This document shows positions 7,827-16,681 of a stretch of 64,000 bases of DNA, in pieces. Position 1 is the first letter of the stretch. Every line of letters begins with the position of its first letter. The stretch is from Ideonella alba (GTDB lineage Bacteria > Pseudomonadota > Gammaproteobacteria > Burkholderiales > Burkholderiaceae_C), in NCBI RefSeq assembly GCF_018069875.1, contig NZ_JAGQDF010000004.1:1-64000 (forward strand), read 5' to 3'. The notes under the pieces were generated by a model. That model saw nothing but the letters and a program-made list of their open reading frames with translations, was not told where the DNA came from and made no database searches. Position numbers and translations under genes: made by a program.

Positions 7827-9977
7827 ATGAATAAGCCTAGGGAAGAGATCCAGATTCTTGAAGAACTTGAAGCGTTAGCTGCATCACCAGGATTTGCTCA
7901 CGCGGTCGCAAAACTCTGTTTCCGTGACAACGTCATTCACATCCAGGGAGAGCTGAAGCCGTCGGACATGGATTTGCTCTTCAGCAGAGAGCGCCTCATT
8001 CGCACGGAGCTGTCGACGGTCATCGGTTTGATGGCAAAGAAGCCACTTGACGTCGCTCTACAGCGGCCCGAGGTGATACAGGGCTACGTCAAGCGCACCG
8101 ATGCCTTGATGAAAGAGCTGCATAACGCCATGTCGTACCCCACGTTCTCGGCGCTGTTTGATGCAGCCACGTCTGGCGATGCCATGCCGAACCCTTGGCT
8201 CGGCCCCGGAATGCGTGAACCCATCTTCTATGGCACCGAATCGGCCTACGCGTTTCAATACCGCGACTTGGTGCCTGAAAAGTACGGTGCCGATGACGAA
8301 TGGATGCTAAAGAACAAGGGCTTTACCAGCGGTCAGGCCCGAACCGTCGCAAAGACCTTTTGCATCCTGATGGACCTGAAGTTGACAAGGCTGCTCGTGG
8401 AGTCACGGGCAGCCAAGGTACCCCCAGCAACGTGGCTACCCGCGTTTGAGTTCTCCCAAGAAGAAGTGACTTTCCATAGTGGCGTCGCCAAGGAGGTGGT
8501 GGATGCCTTCTTCCGCGCGTTCACTTACTCAGGGGACAACGCCGGGTTCAAAGAGGCCGGTGACTTCAATGAGGTTGCCGCTTGGCCGCTGCTTCCAACC
8601 GGTCGCGGAACTGTGCTCTTGTTCTCGCACTACGCCGTACTAGAAGCTCTGTATGAATCCCCGTTCTTCTGGATGTGGGAAGACAAGGCCTACCGATCGA
8701 TAGCCGCTAAGCATCGTGGGGCCTTTACTGAGCAGTTCGCGGCGCGACGTTTGTCTGGAGTCTTTGGGCGCCATCATGTCCACACGAATGTAAATCTGTT
8801 TCGTGGCAAGGATGTCGTGGGAGAGGCGGATGTTCTGGTCATCTATGGAGACCGGCTCATCATCGTGCAGGCGAAAGCGAAGAAGCTCACGGTCGCCGCC
8901 CGCAAGGGGAACGATAAGCAACTAAAAGCCGACTTCGCCGCGGCTATCCAAGACTCGTACGACCAGGGATGGTTGTGCGCGAACGAGATGCTGTCGGGCG
9001 GATGTCGGTTGGTCAATGACGGAGGAAATGAGGTCGCATTGCCGGAGAGCGTCAAGGAGGTATTCCTGGTTAGCCTCGTGTCGGACCATTACCCAGCGTT
9101 GGCGTTTCAGGTCAAGCAGTCGCTGAAGTTCGCGACTACCGATGTCATCCGACCACCCTTTGTGATGGATGTGTTCCTACTGGACACGCTGACGGAGATG
9201 TTGGCGAGCCCGCTGAGATTGCTTAGCTATATCAAGTTGCGCGTCGACGTCACCGACAAGCTGATGAGTGGGCACGAGTTGACCGTACTTGGCTACCACC
9301 TGCAGCAGAACCTATGGCTCGATGAGGAGCACGACCTCGTTATGCTCGATGACTCGATTGCTCGTGATTTGGACGCAGCAATGATGGTTCGACGGGACAA
9401 CCAGCCGGGCTTCGACACCCCGACCGGTATCCTTACGCAGATGCGCGGAACCCTCTATGAGGGCCTCATCAGCCAGATTGAAGCTCGGGCCGACCCTGCA
9501 ACCCTTGAGCTTGGCTTCCACTTGCTGTCAATGGCCGAGGACTCTTGCAGAGACGTCCATTCGCTGCTCGAGACAATCACCCGAAAAACACAGACTGATG
9601 GTAGGCGACATGACGTCACGCTAGCGTCCAGCACGGACCCATCTGGCGTCACCTTCCACTGCAATCCGAAGCCTTCGGTCGAAGCTGTCGCCACCCTAGA
9701 GAATCACTGTGTGAAACGGAAATACGCGCTGCGGGCACCTCGGTGGTTCGGTATCTCTATCAGCCCAGCTGGCGACGTCCAATTCGGTGTCACGCTAGAC
9801 TTTCCATGGGAAGCATCAGATGAGATGGAGCGGTTGACGGCCGGCATGAAGGCACCGCTGCAGGTACGTGATGCCTTGCCTAAGTTCGTGCGGGATGCGC
9901 GACGTATGAAGCTCGGACGGAATGACCCATGCCACTGCGGCAGTGGAATTAAGTACAAGAAGTGCTGCATGCCTTAA
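7827..9977 (+). CDS. PD-(D/E)XK-like nuclease domain protein with C-terminal SEC-C motif
   Basis: A 716-aa soluble protein without signal peptide. Around residues 332-350 the segment GEADVLVIYGDRLIIVQAKA has the layout of a NERD/restriction-endonuclease-like active site: E333/D335, hydrophobic strand, then Q348-A-K350. The last 20 residues form a SEC-C zinc motif with C702, C704, C713 and C714 (RNDPCHCGSG...YKKCC), as at the end of SecA and in many proteins of unknown role. The remainder is unassigned. It has a clear ribosome binding site (GAGGAAG) and its own candidate promoter. Base composition is plainly less GC-rich than its neighbours, which suggests horizontal acquisition. A role in DNA cleavage or phage defence is plausible but unproven. 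Confidence 0.72.
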   Translation: MNKPREEIQILEELEALAASPGFAHAVAKLCFRDNVIHIQGELKPSDMDLLFSRERLIRTELSTVIGLMAKKPLDVALQRPEVIQGYVKRTDALMKELHNAMSYPTFSALFDAATSGDAMPNPWLGPGMREPIFYGTESAYAFQYRDLVPEKYGADDEWMLKNKGFTSGQARTVAKTFCILMDLKLTRLLVESRAAKVPPATWLPAFEFSQEEVTFHSGVAKEVVDAFFRAFTYSGDNAGFKEAGDFNEVAAWPLLPTGRGTVLLFSHYAVLEALYESPFFWMWEDKAYRSIAAKHRGAFTEQFAARRLSGVFGRHHVHTNVNLFRGKDVVGEADVLVIYGDRLIIVQAKAKKLTVAARKGNDKQLKADFAAAIQDSYDQGWLCANEMLSGGCRLVNDGGNEVALPESVKEVFLVSLVSDHYPALAFQVKQSLKFATTDVIRPPFVMDVFLLDTLTEMLASPLRLLSYIKLRVDVTDKLMSGHELTVLGYHLQQNLWLDEEHDLVMLDDSIARDLDAAMMVRRDNQPGFDTPTGILTQMRGTLYEGLISQIEARADPATLELGFHLLSMAEDSCRDVHSLLETITRKTQTDGRRHDVTLASSTDPSGVTFHCNPKPSVEAVATLENHCVKRKYALRAPRWFGISISPAGDVQFGVTLDFPWEASDEMERLTAGMKAPLQVRDALPKFVRDARRMKLGRNDPCHCGSGIKYKKCCMP

Positions 9978-10139
9978 TTGATCCCGACGCAGCGTGCAGA
10001 ACTGAAAGCGGACTCGGGAAGAGGCCCGCTCCTTGAGCATCAGCCGTCTTTCAGCGATCGACTTTCACTGTCCGCTCCCGCTGCACACCCGCCCTCCCCC
10101 TCACGCGACAATCCCCGCTCAGCCCTCCCCCCCCGCGGC

Positions 10140-11471
10140 ATGAGCAAATCCCTCTACACCCTCCTCGGCGTCCCGCCCGACGCTACCGCCGACACGATCC
10201 GCCAGGCCTACGAGCAGCAGGCGGCGGCGGCGCAGGACGAGGTGCGCCGGGTGGCGGTGAAGGAGGCCTGGCTGACGCTGGGGCACCCGGGTCGGCGGGC
10301 GGCGTATGACGCGCGGCAGCGCGAGCAGCGCCACCGCGAGATGCAGCGCCACACCGGCGCGGGCGCGGTGGAGGGCGCTGACCGGGCGGCGTCGCCGCTG
10401 ACCTGGCTGCTGCTGGGCGGGTTGATCGCGGTGGCCGCGATGGCGGGCTGGCGCTACTGGCAGGGCCGCACGGCGGCGCGGGCGTCTGCCGCGGCGGCTG
10501 CTGCTGCAGCGCCGCTGGAGGGGCCGACCGCCGCGGCACCCGCGGCCGCTGCGCTGCCGCCACCGGCCGCCGCGGCGCCGGGGCCGGCGCTCAGCCCGGA
10601 GGCGCTGTTCGCGCGCGCCTCGGCCAGTGTGGTGCGCATCAATGCGCAGTCGGGCCAGGGCGGGGTGTCGGGCAGCGGCGTGGTGCTGGGGCCGGGCGCG
10701 GTGGTCACCAACTGCCATGTGGCGCGCGGCGGGGCGCGGCTGCGGGTGCTGCAGGGGGCGCAGGGCTTTGAGGCGTCGGTGGAGCTGGCCGATGAAACGC
10801 ATGACCTGTGCCGGCTGTCGGTGCCGGGGCTGGACGCGCCGGCGGCGCCCATCGGCCGGGTGGCCAGCCTGCGGGTGGGGCAGAAGGTCTATGCGATCGG
10901 CTCGCCGCGCGGGCTGGACCTGACGCTCAGCGACGGCCTGGTGTCCTCGCTGCGCGAAACGCCCGAGGGCACGCTGATCCAGACCAGCGCGCCCATCTCG
11001 CCGGGCTCCAGCGGCGGCGGGCTGTTCACCGAGGATGGCCTGCTGGTGGGCATCGTCACCTTCCAGGTGCGTGACGGCCAGAACCTGAACTTCGCGGTGC
11101 CGGTGGACTGGGTGCTGCGCATGAGCCCCACCGACCGCAGCCGCGGCTCGGCGCTGCCGCCGATGCGCTCGGCCGGACCATCGACTGATACCGTGCCGCC
11201 CCGCATCACCGGCACCGACAGTCCGCTGGTGGGCCGCTGGGAGTGCTTCGGGCCGCTCACCGGGCGCGGGATCACGCTGGTGTTCGGCGCCGACGGGCGC
11301 CTGGGCGGGCAGATGGAGGGCCGCGCGATCAACGGCCGCTACCAGCTGCGCGACAGCCAGCTGCTGCTGGCCGATGGCAGCGGCACCGAGCGCTACGCGG
11401 TGGAATCGCTCGGCGCCACCCGCCTGGTGCTCAACGCCGGCCAGGGCCGGCGGCTGGCCTGCTCGCGCTGA
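10140..11471 (+). CDS. Membrane-anchored trypsin-like serine protease with N-terminal J-domain remnant
   Basis: A 443-aa protein. Residues 3-60 resemble a J domain (YTLLGVPPDATADTIRQAY, ending HPGRRAAYDAR), but the HPD loop between helices II and III is absent, so stimulation of DnaK is unlikely. A transmembrane segment follows at about 86-107, then an Ala/Pro-rich linker. Residues about 155-330 form a trypsin-like S1 domain with the triad H193 (TNCHVA), D222 (THDLC) and S291 (GSSGGG), giving a periplasmic HtrA-like protease with no PDZ domain. A small C-terminal beta-rich domain (about 360-443) follows. ATG 10140 is used because the J-like domain starts there; the open frame begins at 9978. 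Substrates unknown. Confidence 0.8.
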   Translation: MSKSLYTLLGVPPDATADTIRQAYEQQAAAAQDEVRRVAVKEAWLTLGHPGRRAAYDARQREQRHREMQRHTGAGAVEGADRAASPLTWLLLGGLIAVAAMAGWRYWQGRTAARASAAAAAAAAPLEGPTAAAPAAAALPPPAAAAPGPALSPEALFARASASVVRINAQSGQGGVSGSGVVLGPGAVVTNCHVARGGARLRVLQGAQGFEASVELADETHDLCRLSVPGLDAPAAPIGRVASLRVGQKVYAIGSPRGLDLTLSDGLVSSLRETPEGTLIQTSAPISPGSSGGGLFTEDGLLVGIVTFQVRDGQNLNFAVPVDWVLRMSPTDRSRGSALPPMRSAGPSTDTVPPRITGTDSPLVGRWECFGPLTGRGITLVFGADGRLGGQMEGRAINGRYQLRDSQLLLADGSGTERYAVESLGATRLVLNAGQGRRLACSR

Positions 11472-11665
11472 AGCGGTGAGCAGTTGTTGCCGCGCGGCCG
11501 GCTGGCGGCGGGCCGCTTAAGCCGCTGCACGCATGGCCGATGAAGACGCCAGGCGGCCTGCCCGGGAAATTTACCTTCTGTAACAGGCCGTCAGGCGGGC
11601 GCGGCTAGCGTCGCACCCGCCCAGCGTGGGCGCTCGCCAGCCTGGGCGGGGGCCTGCGTGGGTCG

Positions 11666-12628
11666 ATGGATCTGCTGCCGTACCCGCCGATGTCCTCTCC
11701 CACCCGTCTGACCCTGAACGAGCTGCGCCGCCTGCCGGCCATGTGCCGCGGCGCCTACCCGCCGCGGCATCCGCGCGCGCTGGCGCACCACTGGCTGTGG
11801 GCCAAGACCGTGCTGTCGCTGGACGCGCACCTGGACATGCAGCGCCAGCTGCGCGCGCTGGGCCTGGGGCGACTGCTGCGCGAGCAGCCGCAGACGCTGC
11901 GCAAGCTGCACGACACCTACCCCTTCCAGGGCCTGGGCCCCGAGGCGCGCCGGCGCTGGCTGCTGGGCCATCTGCAGGCCGCGCGCACGCTGTTCGGCCC
12001 GCAGCTCTCGCGCCGCCTGGCGCGCGGCGAGCCGCTGCTGGCCTGCCGCATCAACCTGCCCGACGGCCAGGGCCAGATGCGCGCGCTGCTGGGCGCGGCG
12101 CGCCAGCAGCACCTGCGCGAGGGCGACCTGACCCTGGCGCTGTACGACCCCTTCGGCACCAAGCTGTATGCGCTGACCTTCTCGCTGCAGCCCTGCGAGC
12201 ATGGCGTGGAGGTGGTGATCGGCGCGCTGCAGGGCCAGATGCCGCTGCCGCTGACCCGCCACATCACCAAGCTGACCGAAGGCCTGCGCCCGCCCGCGCT
12301 GCTGCTGTACCTGCTGCAGTGCCTGGCCGAGGCGGTGGGCGCGCGCCGCCTGCGCGCCTGCGGCCGCGAGCGCCACATCCACCACGGCAGCGAGCGCAGC
12401 GAGCAGGTGCACTTCGACTACGACGCCTTCTGGCGCGACTACGGCGGCCAGCCCGACGGCCAGGGCTTCTACGAGCTGCCGGTGGCCGCGCCGCGCCGCG
12501 AGGTGGCCGAGATCCCCAGCCACAAGCGCGCCCAGTACCGCCGCCGCTACCAGTTCATGGACGAGATGCGCCAGGAACTGCACGGCTGCCTGGCCGAGCA
12601 CGGCGCGCCGCTGGACCGCGCGGCTTGA
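11666..12628 (+). CDS. VirK/YbjX family protein (DUF535)
   Basis: A 320-aa protein matching the VirK/YbjX family in overall length and in segments such as HHWLWAKTVLSLDAHLDMQRQ, LYDPFGTKLYALTFS, VVIGALQG, and the C-terminal KRAQYRRRYQFMDEM. Family members are linked to virulence-factor export and antimicrobial-peptide resistance in enterobacteria, but the biochemical function is not known. No signal peptide is visible. Starts at 11666 (MDLLPYPP) or 11690 (MSSPTRL) are both possible; neither has a strong ribosome binding site. It is monocistronic, with a 194-base gap upstream in which no gene was seen. Confidence 0.82.
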   Translation: MDLLPYPPMSSPTRLTLNELRRLPAMCRGAYPPRHPRALAHHWLWAKTVLSLDAHLDMQRQLRALGLGRLLREQPQTLRKLHDTYPFQGLGPEARRRWLLGHLQAARTLFGPQLSRRLARGEPLLACRINLPDGQGQMRALLGAARQQHLREGDLTLALYDPFGTKLYALTFSLQPCEHGVEVVIGALQGQMPLPLTRHITKLTEGLRPPALLLYLLQCLAEAVGARRLRACGRERHIHHGSERSEQVHFDYDAFWRDYGGQPDGQGFYELPVAAPRREVAEIPSHKRAQYRRRYQFMDEMRQELHGCLAEHGAPLDRAA

Positions 12629-12707
12629 GCGGCCTGCGCGGCTGAGCCCGCCGGGGCCTGTCGCCGCACGGACAGACGCGCCACAGCGCGCTGGCTACAC
12701 TGGCCGG

Positions 12708-13736
12708 ATGTCGCTGGAGTACCCGTTCACCATCCCCGAGCGCGGCCTGGGCACCGAGGTCGCGCCCGGCGTGCACTGGGTGCGCCTGCCGCTGCCCTAC
12801 GCGCTGGACCACATCAACATCTACGCGCTGGACGATGGCGACGGCTGGGCCGTGGTCGACACCGGCAGCCGCACCGATGATGTGGCCGCCACCTGGCGCG
12901 CGCTGTTCGCCCACCAGCCCGACCAGCGGCCGATGACCCGCGTCTTCGTCACCCACATGCACCCCGACCACGTGGGCATGGCGGGCTGGCTGTCGCGCAA
13001 GTTCAGCGTGCCGCTGTACATGACGCGGCTGGAGTACCTGATGTGCCGCGTGGTGATGGCCGACACCGGCCGCGAAGCCCCGCCCGCCGCGCTCACCTAC
13101 TACCGCCGCGCCGGCTGGAGCGACGCCGCGATCGAAAGCTACCAGGCCCGCTTCGGCAACTTCGGCCAGCACATCCACGCGCTGCCCGACAGCTTCCTGC
13201 GCCTGCAGGATGGCCAGACGCTGCGCATCGGCGCGCACGAGTGGCAGGTGATCACCGGCGCCGGCCACTCGCCCGAGCACGCCTGCCTGTACTGCCCGGG
13301 GCTGAAGCTGCTGGTGTCGGGCGACCAGGTGCTGCCGCGCATCTCGTCGAACGTGTCGGTCTACCCGATGGAGCCCAACGCCGACCCGATGAGCGACTGG
13401 CTGGCCTCGATCGACAAGCTGCGCCGCGCCGTGCCCGACGACGTGCTGGTGCTGCCCTCGCACAACGAGCCCTTCCGCGGCCTGCACCAGCGCCTGGACG
13501 CGCTGGCCGACGGCCAGGCCGAGGCGCTCAACCGCCTGCGCCTGTGGCTGGCCCAGCCGCGCCGCGTGGTGGACACCTTCCCCGCGCTGTTCTCGCGCGA
13601 GATCACCGAGGCCAAGGCTGCGCTGCTGGGCATGGCCACCGGCGAGGCCCAGGCCTGCCTGAACCACCTGATGGGCCTGGGCGACGCGGTCTGCGAACTC
13701 GACGAGCACGGCGTGGCCTGGTACCGCCGGGCCTGA
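12708..13736 (+). CDS. MBL-fold metallo-hydrolase
   Basis: A 342-aa metallo-beta-lactamase-fold hydrolase. The metal-binding signature THMHPDHVG lies near residues 82-90, with further ligands in GAGHSPEHACL and SGDQVLP, and a terminal LPSHNEPF His. The N-terminal strand pattern and DTGSRTDD also fit the fold. A C-terminal helical domain of about 80 residues follows (from LHQRLDALADG), as in a family often found in Burkholderiales with unknown substrate; thioester or acyl-ester hydrolysis is a guess. Upstream, GGCTACACT about 20 bases before the ATG looks like a -10 element. Confidence 0.85.
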   Translation: MSLEYPFTIPERGLGTEVAPGVHWVRLPLPYALDHINIYALDDGDGWAVVDTGSRTDDVAATWRALFAHQPDQRPMTRVFVTHMHPDHVGMAGWLSRKFSVPLYMTRLEYLMCRVVMADTGREAPPAALTYYRRAGWSDAAIESYQARFGNFGQHIHALPDSFLRLQDGQTLRIGAHEWQVITGAGHSPEHACLYCPGLKLLVSGDQVLPRISSNVSVYPMEPNADPMSDWLASIDKLRRAVPDDVLVLPSHNEPFRGLHQRLDALADGQAEALNRLRLWLAQPRRVVDTFPALFSREITEAKAALLGMATGEAQACLNHLMGLGDAVCELDEHGVAWYRRA

Positions 13737-13803
13737 CACGCTGAGCCGGCGCCGCCGGCCGTTACACTCCCGTTACACATCAACCAGTCAGGGAGTGACT
13801 CCA

Positions 13804-14754
13804 ATGATCGTTTCGCGCTGCGCGGCATTCGCGCTGGCCAGTGCTGCCTGTGTCCTGACCGCCTGTGGCGGCGGTGGCGGCGGTGGCAGCAACGTCGATG
13901 ACCTCGTGCTCAGCTTCAGCTACACCCCCAGCGTGGCGAACCTGTGGGGGACGGTCAGCGATGCGCCCAACATCGGCGGCCTGCAAGGCCACACGCCCAC
14001 CTGCGCGGTGTCGGCCGGCCGTCTGCCGCAGGGGGTGAACCTCAACAGCAGCACCTGCGTCATCTCGGGCAGCCCCACCGAGACGGGCAACTTCGACGCC
14101 ACGATCCGCCTGACCGTCAGCGGCTACAGCGGCTTCGTCGAGACCTCGTATGGCTTTGGCGTGGTCGGCATGTCACCCGTCTACCAGTGGGAAGTGGATG
14201 CGAACCGGGCCCGGTGGGCCTACAGCTTCAGTGACCGGCCCACGATCGACCGGTACTCGCCCCGGCCCGGCGACACGGTGACCTATGAGCTGCTCGGCGG
14301 CCTGCCCGCCGGCCTGAGCATGGACACCACCACCGGCGTCGTCCAGGGTGTGCCCGAAGCGAGCGGCAGCTTCCAGCCCCAGATCCGCATCACCATCACC
14401 CGCGATGGGCGGACCTACCAGTCCACCGCGGCGCGGCAGCCCTTGAAGGTGGAGGCGCCCGTGCTGGACATCGCCTACGAGCCCACCACGCTGGTGGCGG
14501 GCACCAGCTACGACATCGGCCTGCTGCAGGCCAACTCCCTGCTGGGCAGCGACTACACCGACTACAGCTTCCGGCTGCACGCCCAGCCGGGTTGCCCGGC
14601 GGCAGTCCCGGCCGGCTGGGCCTTCGACACTGCCACCGGCCGGATCAGCGGCACCGCCACCGCCGGCCTGAACCAGTGCGTGGGCAGCCAACTGGTGGTG
14701 CGCCACAACGGGCTGGTCAAGACCTACGACCTGACGCTGCTGCTCAAGGTCTGA
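13804..14754 (+). CDS. Lipoprotein with putative Ig-like domains
   Basis: A 316-aa exported lipoprotein. The signal peptide ends LTAC followed by a poly-glycine stretch. The mature part contains repeated putative-Ig-like modules in which the phrase GLPAGLSMDTTTGVVQGVP, echoed by GRLPQGVNLNSSTCVISGSP and GWAFDTATGRISGTA, recurs about three times; this is the mark of the He_PIG repeat family. ATG 13804 is chosen over GTG 13795 because AGGGAG at 13790-13795 is then well spaced. Two copies of GTTACAC, 11 bases apart (13761 and 13772), lie upstream. Function unknown; cell-surface adhesion or carbohydrate binding is typical of the fold. Confidence 0.75.
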   Translation: MIVSRCAAFALASAACVLTACGGGGGGGSNVDDLVLSFSYTPSVANLWGTVSDAPNIGGLQGHTPTCAVSAGRLPQGVNLNSSTCVISGSPTETGNFDATIRLTVSGYSGFVETSYGFGVVGMSPVYQWEVDANRARWAYSFSDRPTIDRYSPRPGDTVTYELLGGLPAGLSMDTTTGVVQGVPEASGSFQPQIRITITRDGRTYQSTAARQPLKVEAPVLDIAYEPTTLVAGTSYDIGLLQANSLLGSDYTDYSFRLHAQPGCPAAVPAGWAFDTATGRISGTATAGLNQCVGSQLVVRHNGLVKTYDLTLLLKV

Positions 14755-14774
14755 GCACGGGCCGCCTTGGCCGA

Positions 14775-15911
14775 TCAGTCCAGCGTGCGCCGGTAGCGCG
14801 CCAGCGCCACCGCGCCGGCCACGCCGGCGAACAGCAGCATCGGCCACAGCTCGGGCCACAGCGGCGCAAAGCCGCTGCCCTTGAGCAGCACGCCGCGCAC
14901 GATGCGCAGGAAGTGCGTCAGCGGCAGCACCTCGCCGATCACCTGGGCCCAGTCCGGCATGCCGCGGAAGGGGAACATGAAGCCCGACAGCAGCATCGAC
15001 GGCAGGAAGAAGAAAAAGGTCAGCTGCAGCGCCTGCAGCTGGTTCTTCGCCAGCGTGGAGAAGGTGAAGCCCACCGCCAGGTTGGCCAGCATGAACACGC
15101 CGATCAGCGCCAGCAGCAGCGTCAGGCTGCCCTCCATCGGCACCGCAAACAGCAGCCGCGCGGCCAGCAGGATCACGCCCAGCTGCACATAGCCGATGGC
15201 CACGTAGGGCAGGATCTTGCCCATCATCACCTCCAGCGGCGTCACCGGCGTGGCCAGCAGGTTCTCCATCGTGCCGCGCTCGCGCTCGCGGGTCATGGCC
15301 AGCGCGGTGAGCATGACCATGGTCATCGTCAGGATGGTGCCCACCAGGCCCGGCACGATGTTCACGCGCGACAGGCCCTCGGGGTTGTAGCGGCGGTGCA
15401 CGCGCAGCTCGAAGGGCGGTGGTCCACCGGCGCGCACGGCCAGCGCGCCCTGCAGTTCGCGGCGCAGCACATCGGGCGCCAGCGCGCCCAGCGCGGCGAT
15501 GGCGTTGGCGGCGGCGGACGGATCGGTGGCGTCCACGTCCACCAGCACGGCGGGGCGCTCGCCGCGCACCACGGCGCGGGTGAAGTCGGGCGGCACCACG
15601 ACCAGGAACTGCGCGCGGCCGTCGGCGATCAGCGCGCTGCCCTCGGCCTCGGACAGCGGCGAGGCCACCAGCTTGAAGTAGCCGGTGTGCTGCAGCGAAG
15701 CCAGCAGGCTGCGGCCCAGCGGCCCGCGGTCCTGGCAGACCACCGCGGTGGGCAGGCCCTTGGGGTCGGTGTTGATCGCGTAGCCGAACAGCACCAGCTG
15801 CAGCACCGGGATGCCCACCGCCATCGCGAAGGTGGGCTTGTCGCGCAGCATCTGCTGCAGCTCCTTCAGGAAGACCGCCCACAGCCGGGCCAGGCTGAAG
15901 CCGGTGCTCAT
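14775..15911 (-). CDS. ABC-2 type export permease (YbhR/YhhJ-like)
   Basis: A 378-aa inner-membrane permease: one N-terminal helix (FAMAVGIPVLQLVLFGYA), a large periplasmic domain, then five helices containing TMTMVMLTALAMTRERERGTMENLLATPV, the motif typical of ABC-2 permeases that export drugs or envelope compounds. It overlaps the upstream ATPase (start 15911, ATPase stop 15908-15910). Together with the ATPase and HlyD-type protein it forms a YbhG-F-S/R-like tripartite exporter, although only one permease gene is seen rather than the usual two. Substrate unknown. Confidence 0.9.
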   Translation of the reverse strand: MSTGFSLARLWAVFLKELQQMLRDKPTFAMAVGIPVLQLVLFGYAINTDPKGLPTAVVCQDRGPLGRSLLASLQHTGYFKLVASPLSEAEGSALIADGRAQFLVVVPPDFTRAVVRGERPAVLVDVDATDPSAAANAIAALGALAPDVLRRELQGALAVRAGGPPPFELRVHRRYNPEGLSRVNIVPGLVGTILTMTMVMLTALAMTRERERGTMENLLATPVTPLEVMMGKILPYVAIGYVQLGVILLAARLLFAVPMEGSLTLLLALIGVFMLANLAVGFTFSTLAKNQLQALQLTFFFFLPSMLLSGFMFPFRGMPDWAQVIGEVLPLTHFLRIVRGVLLKGSGFAPLWPELWPMLLFAGVAGAVALARYRRTLD

Positions 15912-16681
15912 GCGAAGTTGTCCTTGGCCCGCGCCACCAGGCGCACGAAGGCGTCTTCCAGGTCGGTGGCGCCGGCGGTGGCCAGCACCTGCGCGGCACT
16001 GCCCTGGGCCAGCACCTGGCCGTAGGCGATGTAGACCAGCTCGTCGCAGCGCGCGGCCTCGTCCATGTAGTGGGTGCTGACCAGCACCGTCATGCCCTCA
16101 TGGGCCAGGCGGTGGATCTCGTCCCAGAACTCGCGCCGGGCCTTGGGATCGACCCCGGCGGTGGGCTCGTCCAGCAGCAGCAGGCGCGGCCGGTGCAGCA
16201 GCGCCGCGGCCAGCGCCAGGCGCTGCTTCCAGCCGCCCGAGAGCGTGCCGGCCAGCTGCTGCTGGCGGCTGACCAGGCCCAGGCGCTCCAGCGCCGCATC
16301 CACCTGCACGCGGCGCTGCGGCAGCTCGAACAGGCGGGCGACGAAGTCCAGGTTCTCGCGGATCGACAGGTCGTCGTACAGGCCGAAGCGCTGCGTCATG
16401 TAGCCCACCTGGCGCTTGATCGCGGCAGCCTCGCGGCGCATGTCCAGGCCCAGGCAGCTGCCCTCGCCTTCATCGGGCGTGAGCAGGCCGCAGAGCATGC
16501 GGATGGTGGTGGTCTTGCCGCTGCCATTGGGACCCAGGAAGCCGCACACGCGGCCGCGCGCCAGGCGCAGCGAGACGTGGTCCACCACCGCGCGGCCGCC
16601 GTAGCGCTTGACCAGGCCGCGCACGTCGATCGCCAGCCCGGCACGGCTGTCGATCGCCGGCGCTGCGGCGGTGTCGCTCAC
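15908..16681 (-). CDS. ABC exporter ATP-binding protein (YbhF-like, single domain)
   Basis: A 257-aa ATPase with Walker [11 protein letters not shown], signature [12 protein letters not shown], Walker [13 protein letters not shown] and the switch histidine in [12 protein letters not shown]. coli YbhF has two fused ATPase domains, whereas this protein has one. The GTG start at 16681 overlaps the TGA of the membrane-fusion gene (GTGA), and the C-terminus overlaps the permease start, so the three genes form a tightly coupled operon. Start choice follows from this overlap; the open frame continues upstream out of frame with the neighbouring gene. Confidence 0.9.
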   Translation of the reverse strand: MSDTAAAPAIDSRAGLAIDVRGLVKRYGGRAVVDHVSLRLARGRVCGFLGPNGSGKTTTIRMLCGLLTPDEGEGSCLGLDMRREAAAIKRQVGYMTQRFGLYDDLSIRENLDFVARLFELPQRRVQVDAALERLGLVSRQQQLAGTLSGGWKQRLALAAALLHRPRLLLLDEPTAGVDPKARREFWDEIHRLAHEGMTVLVSTHYMDEAARCDELVYIAYGQVLAQGSAAQVLATAGATDLEDAFVRLVARAKDNFA

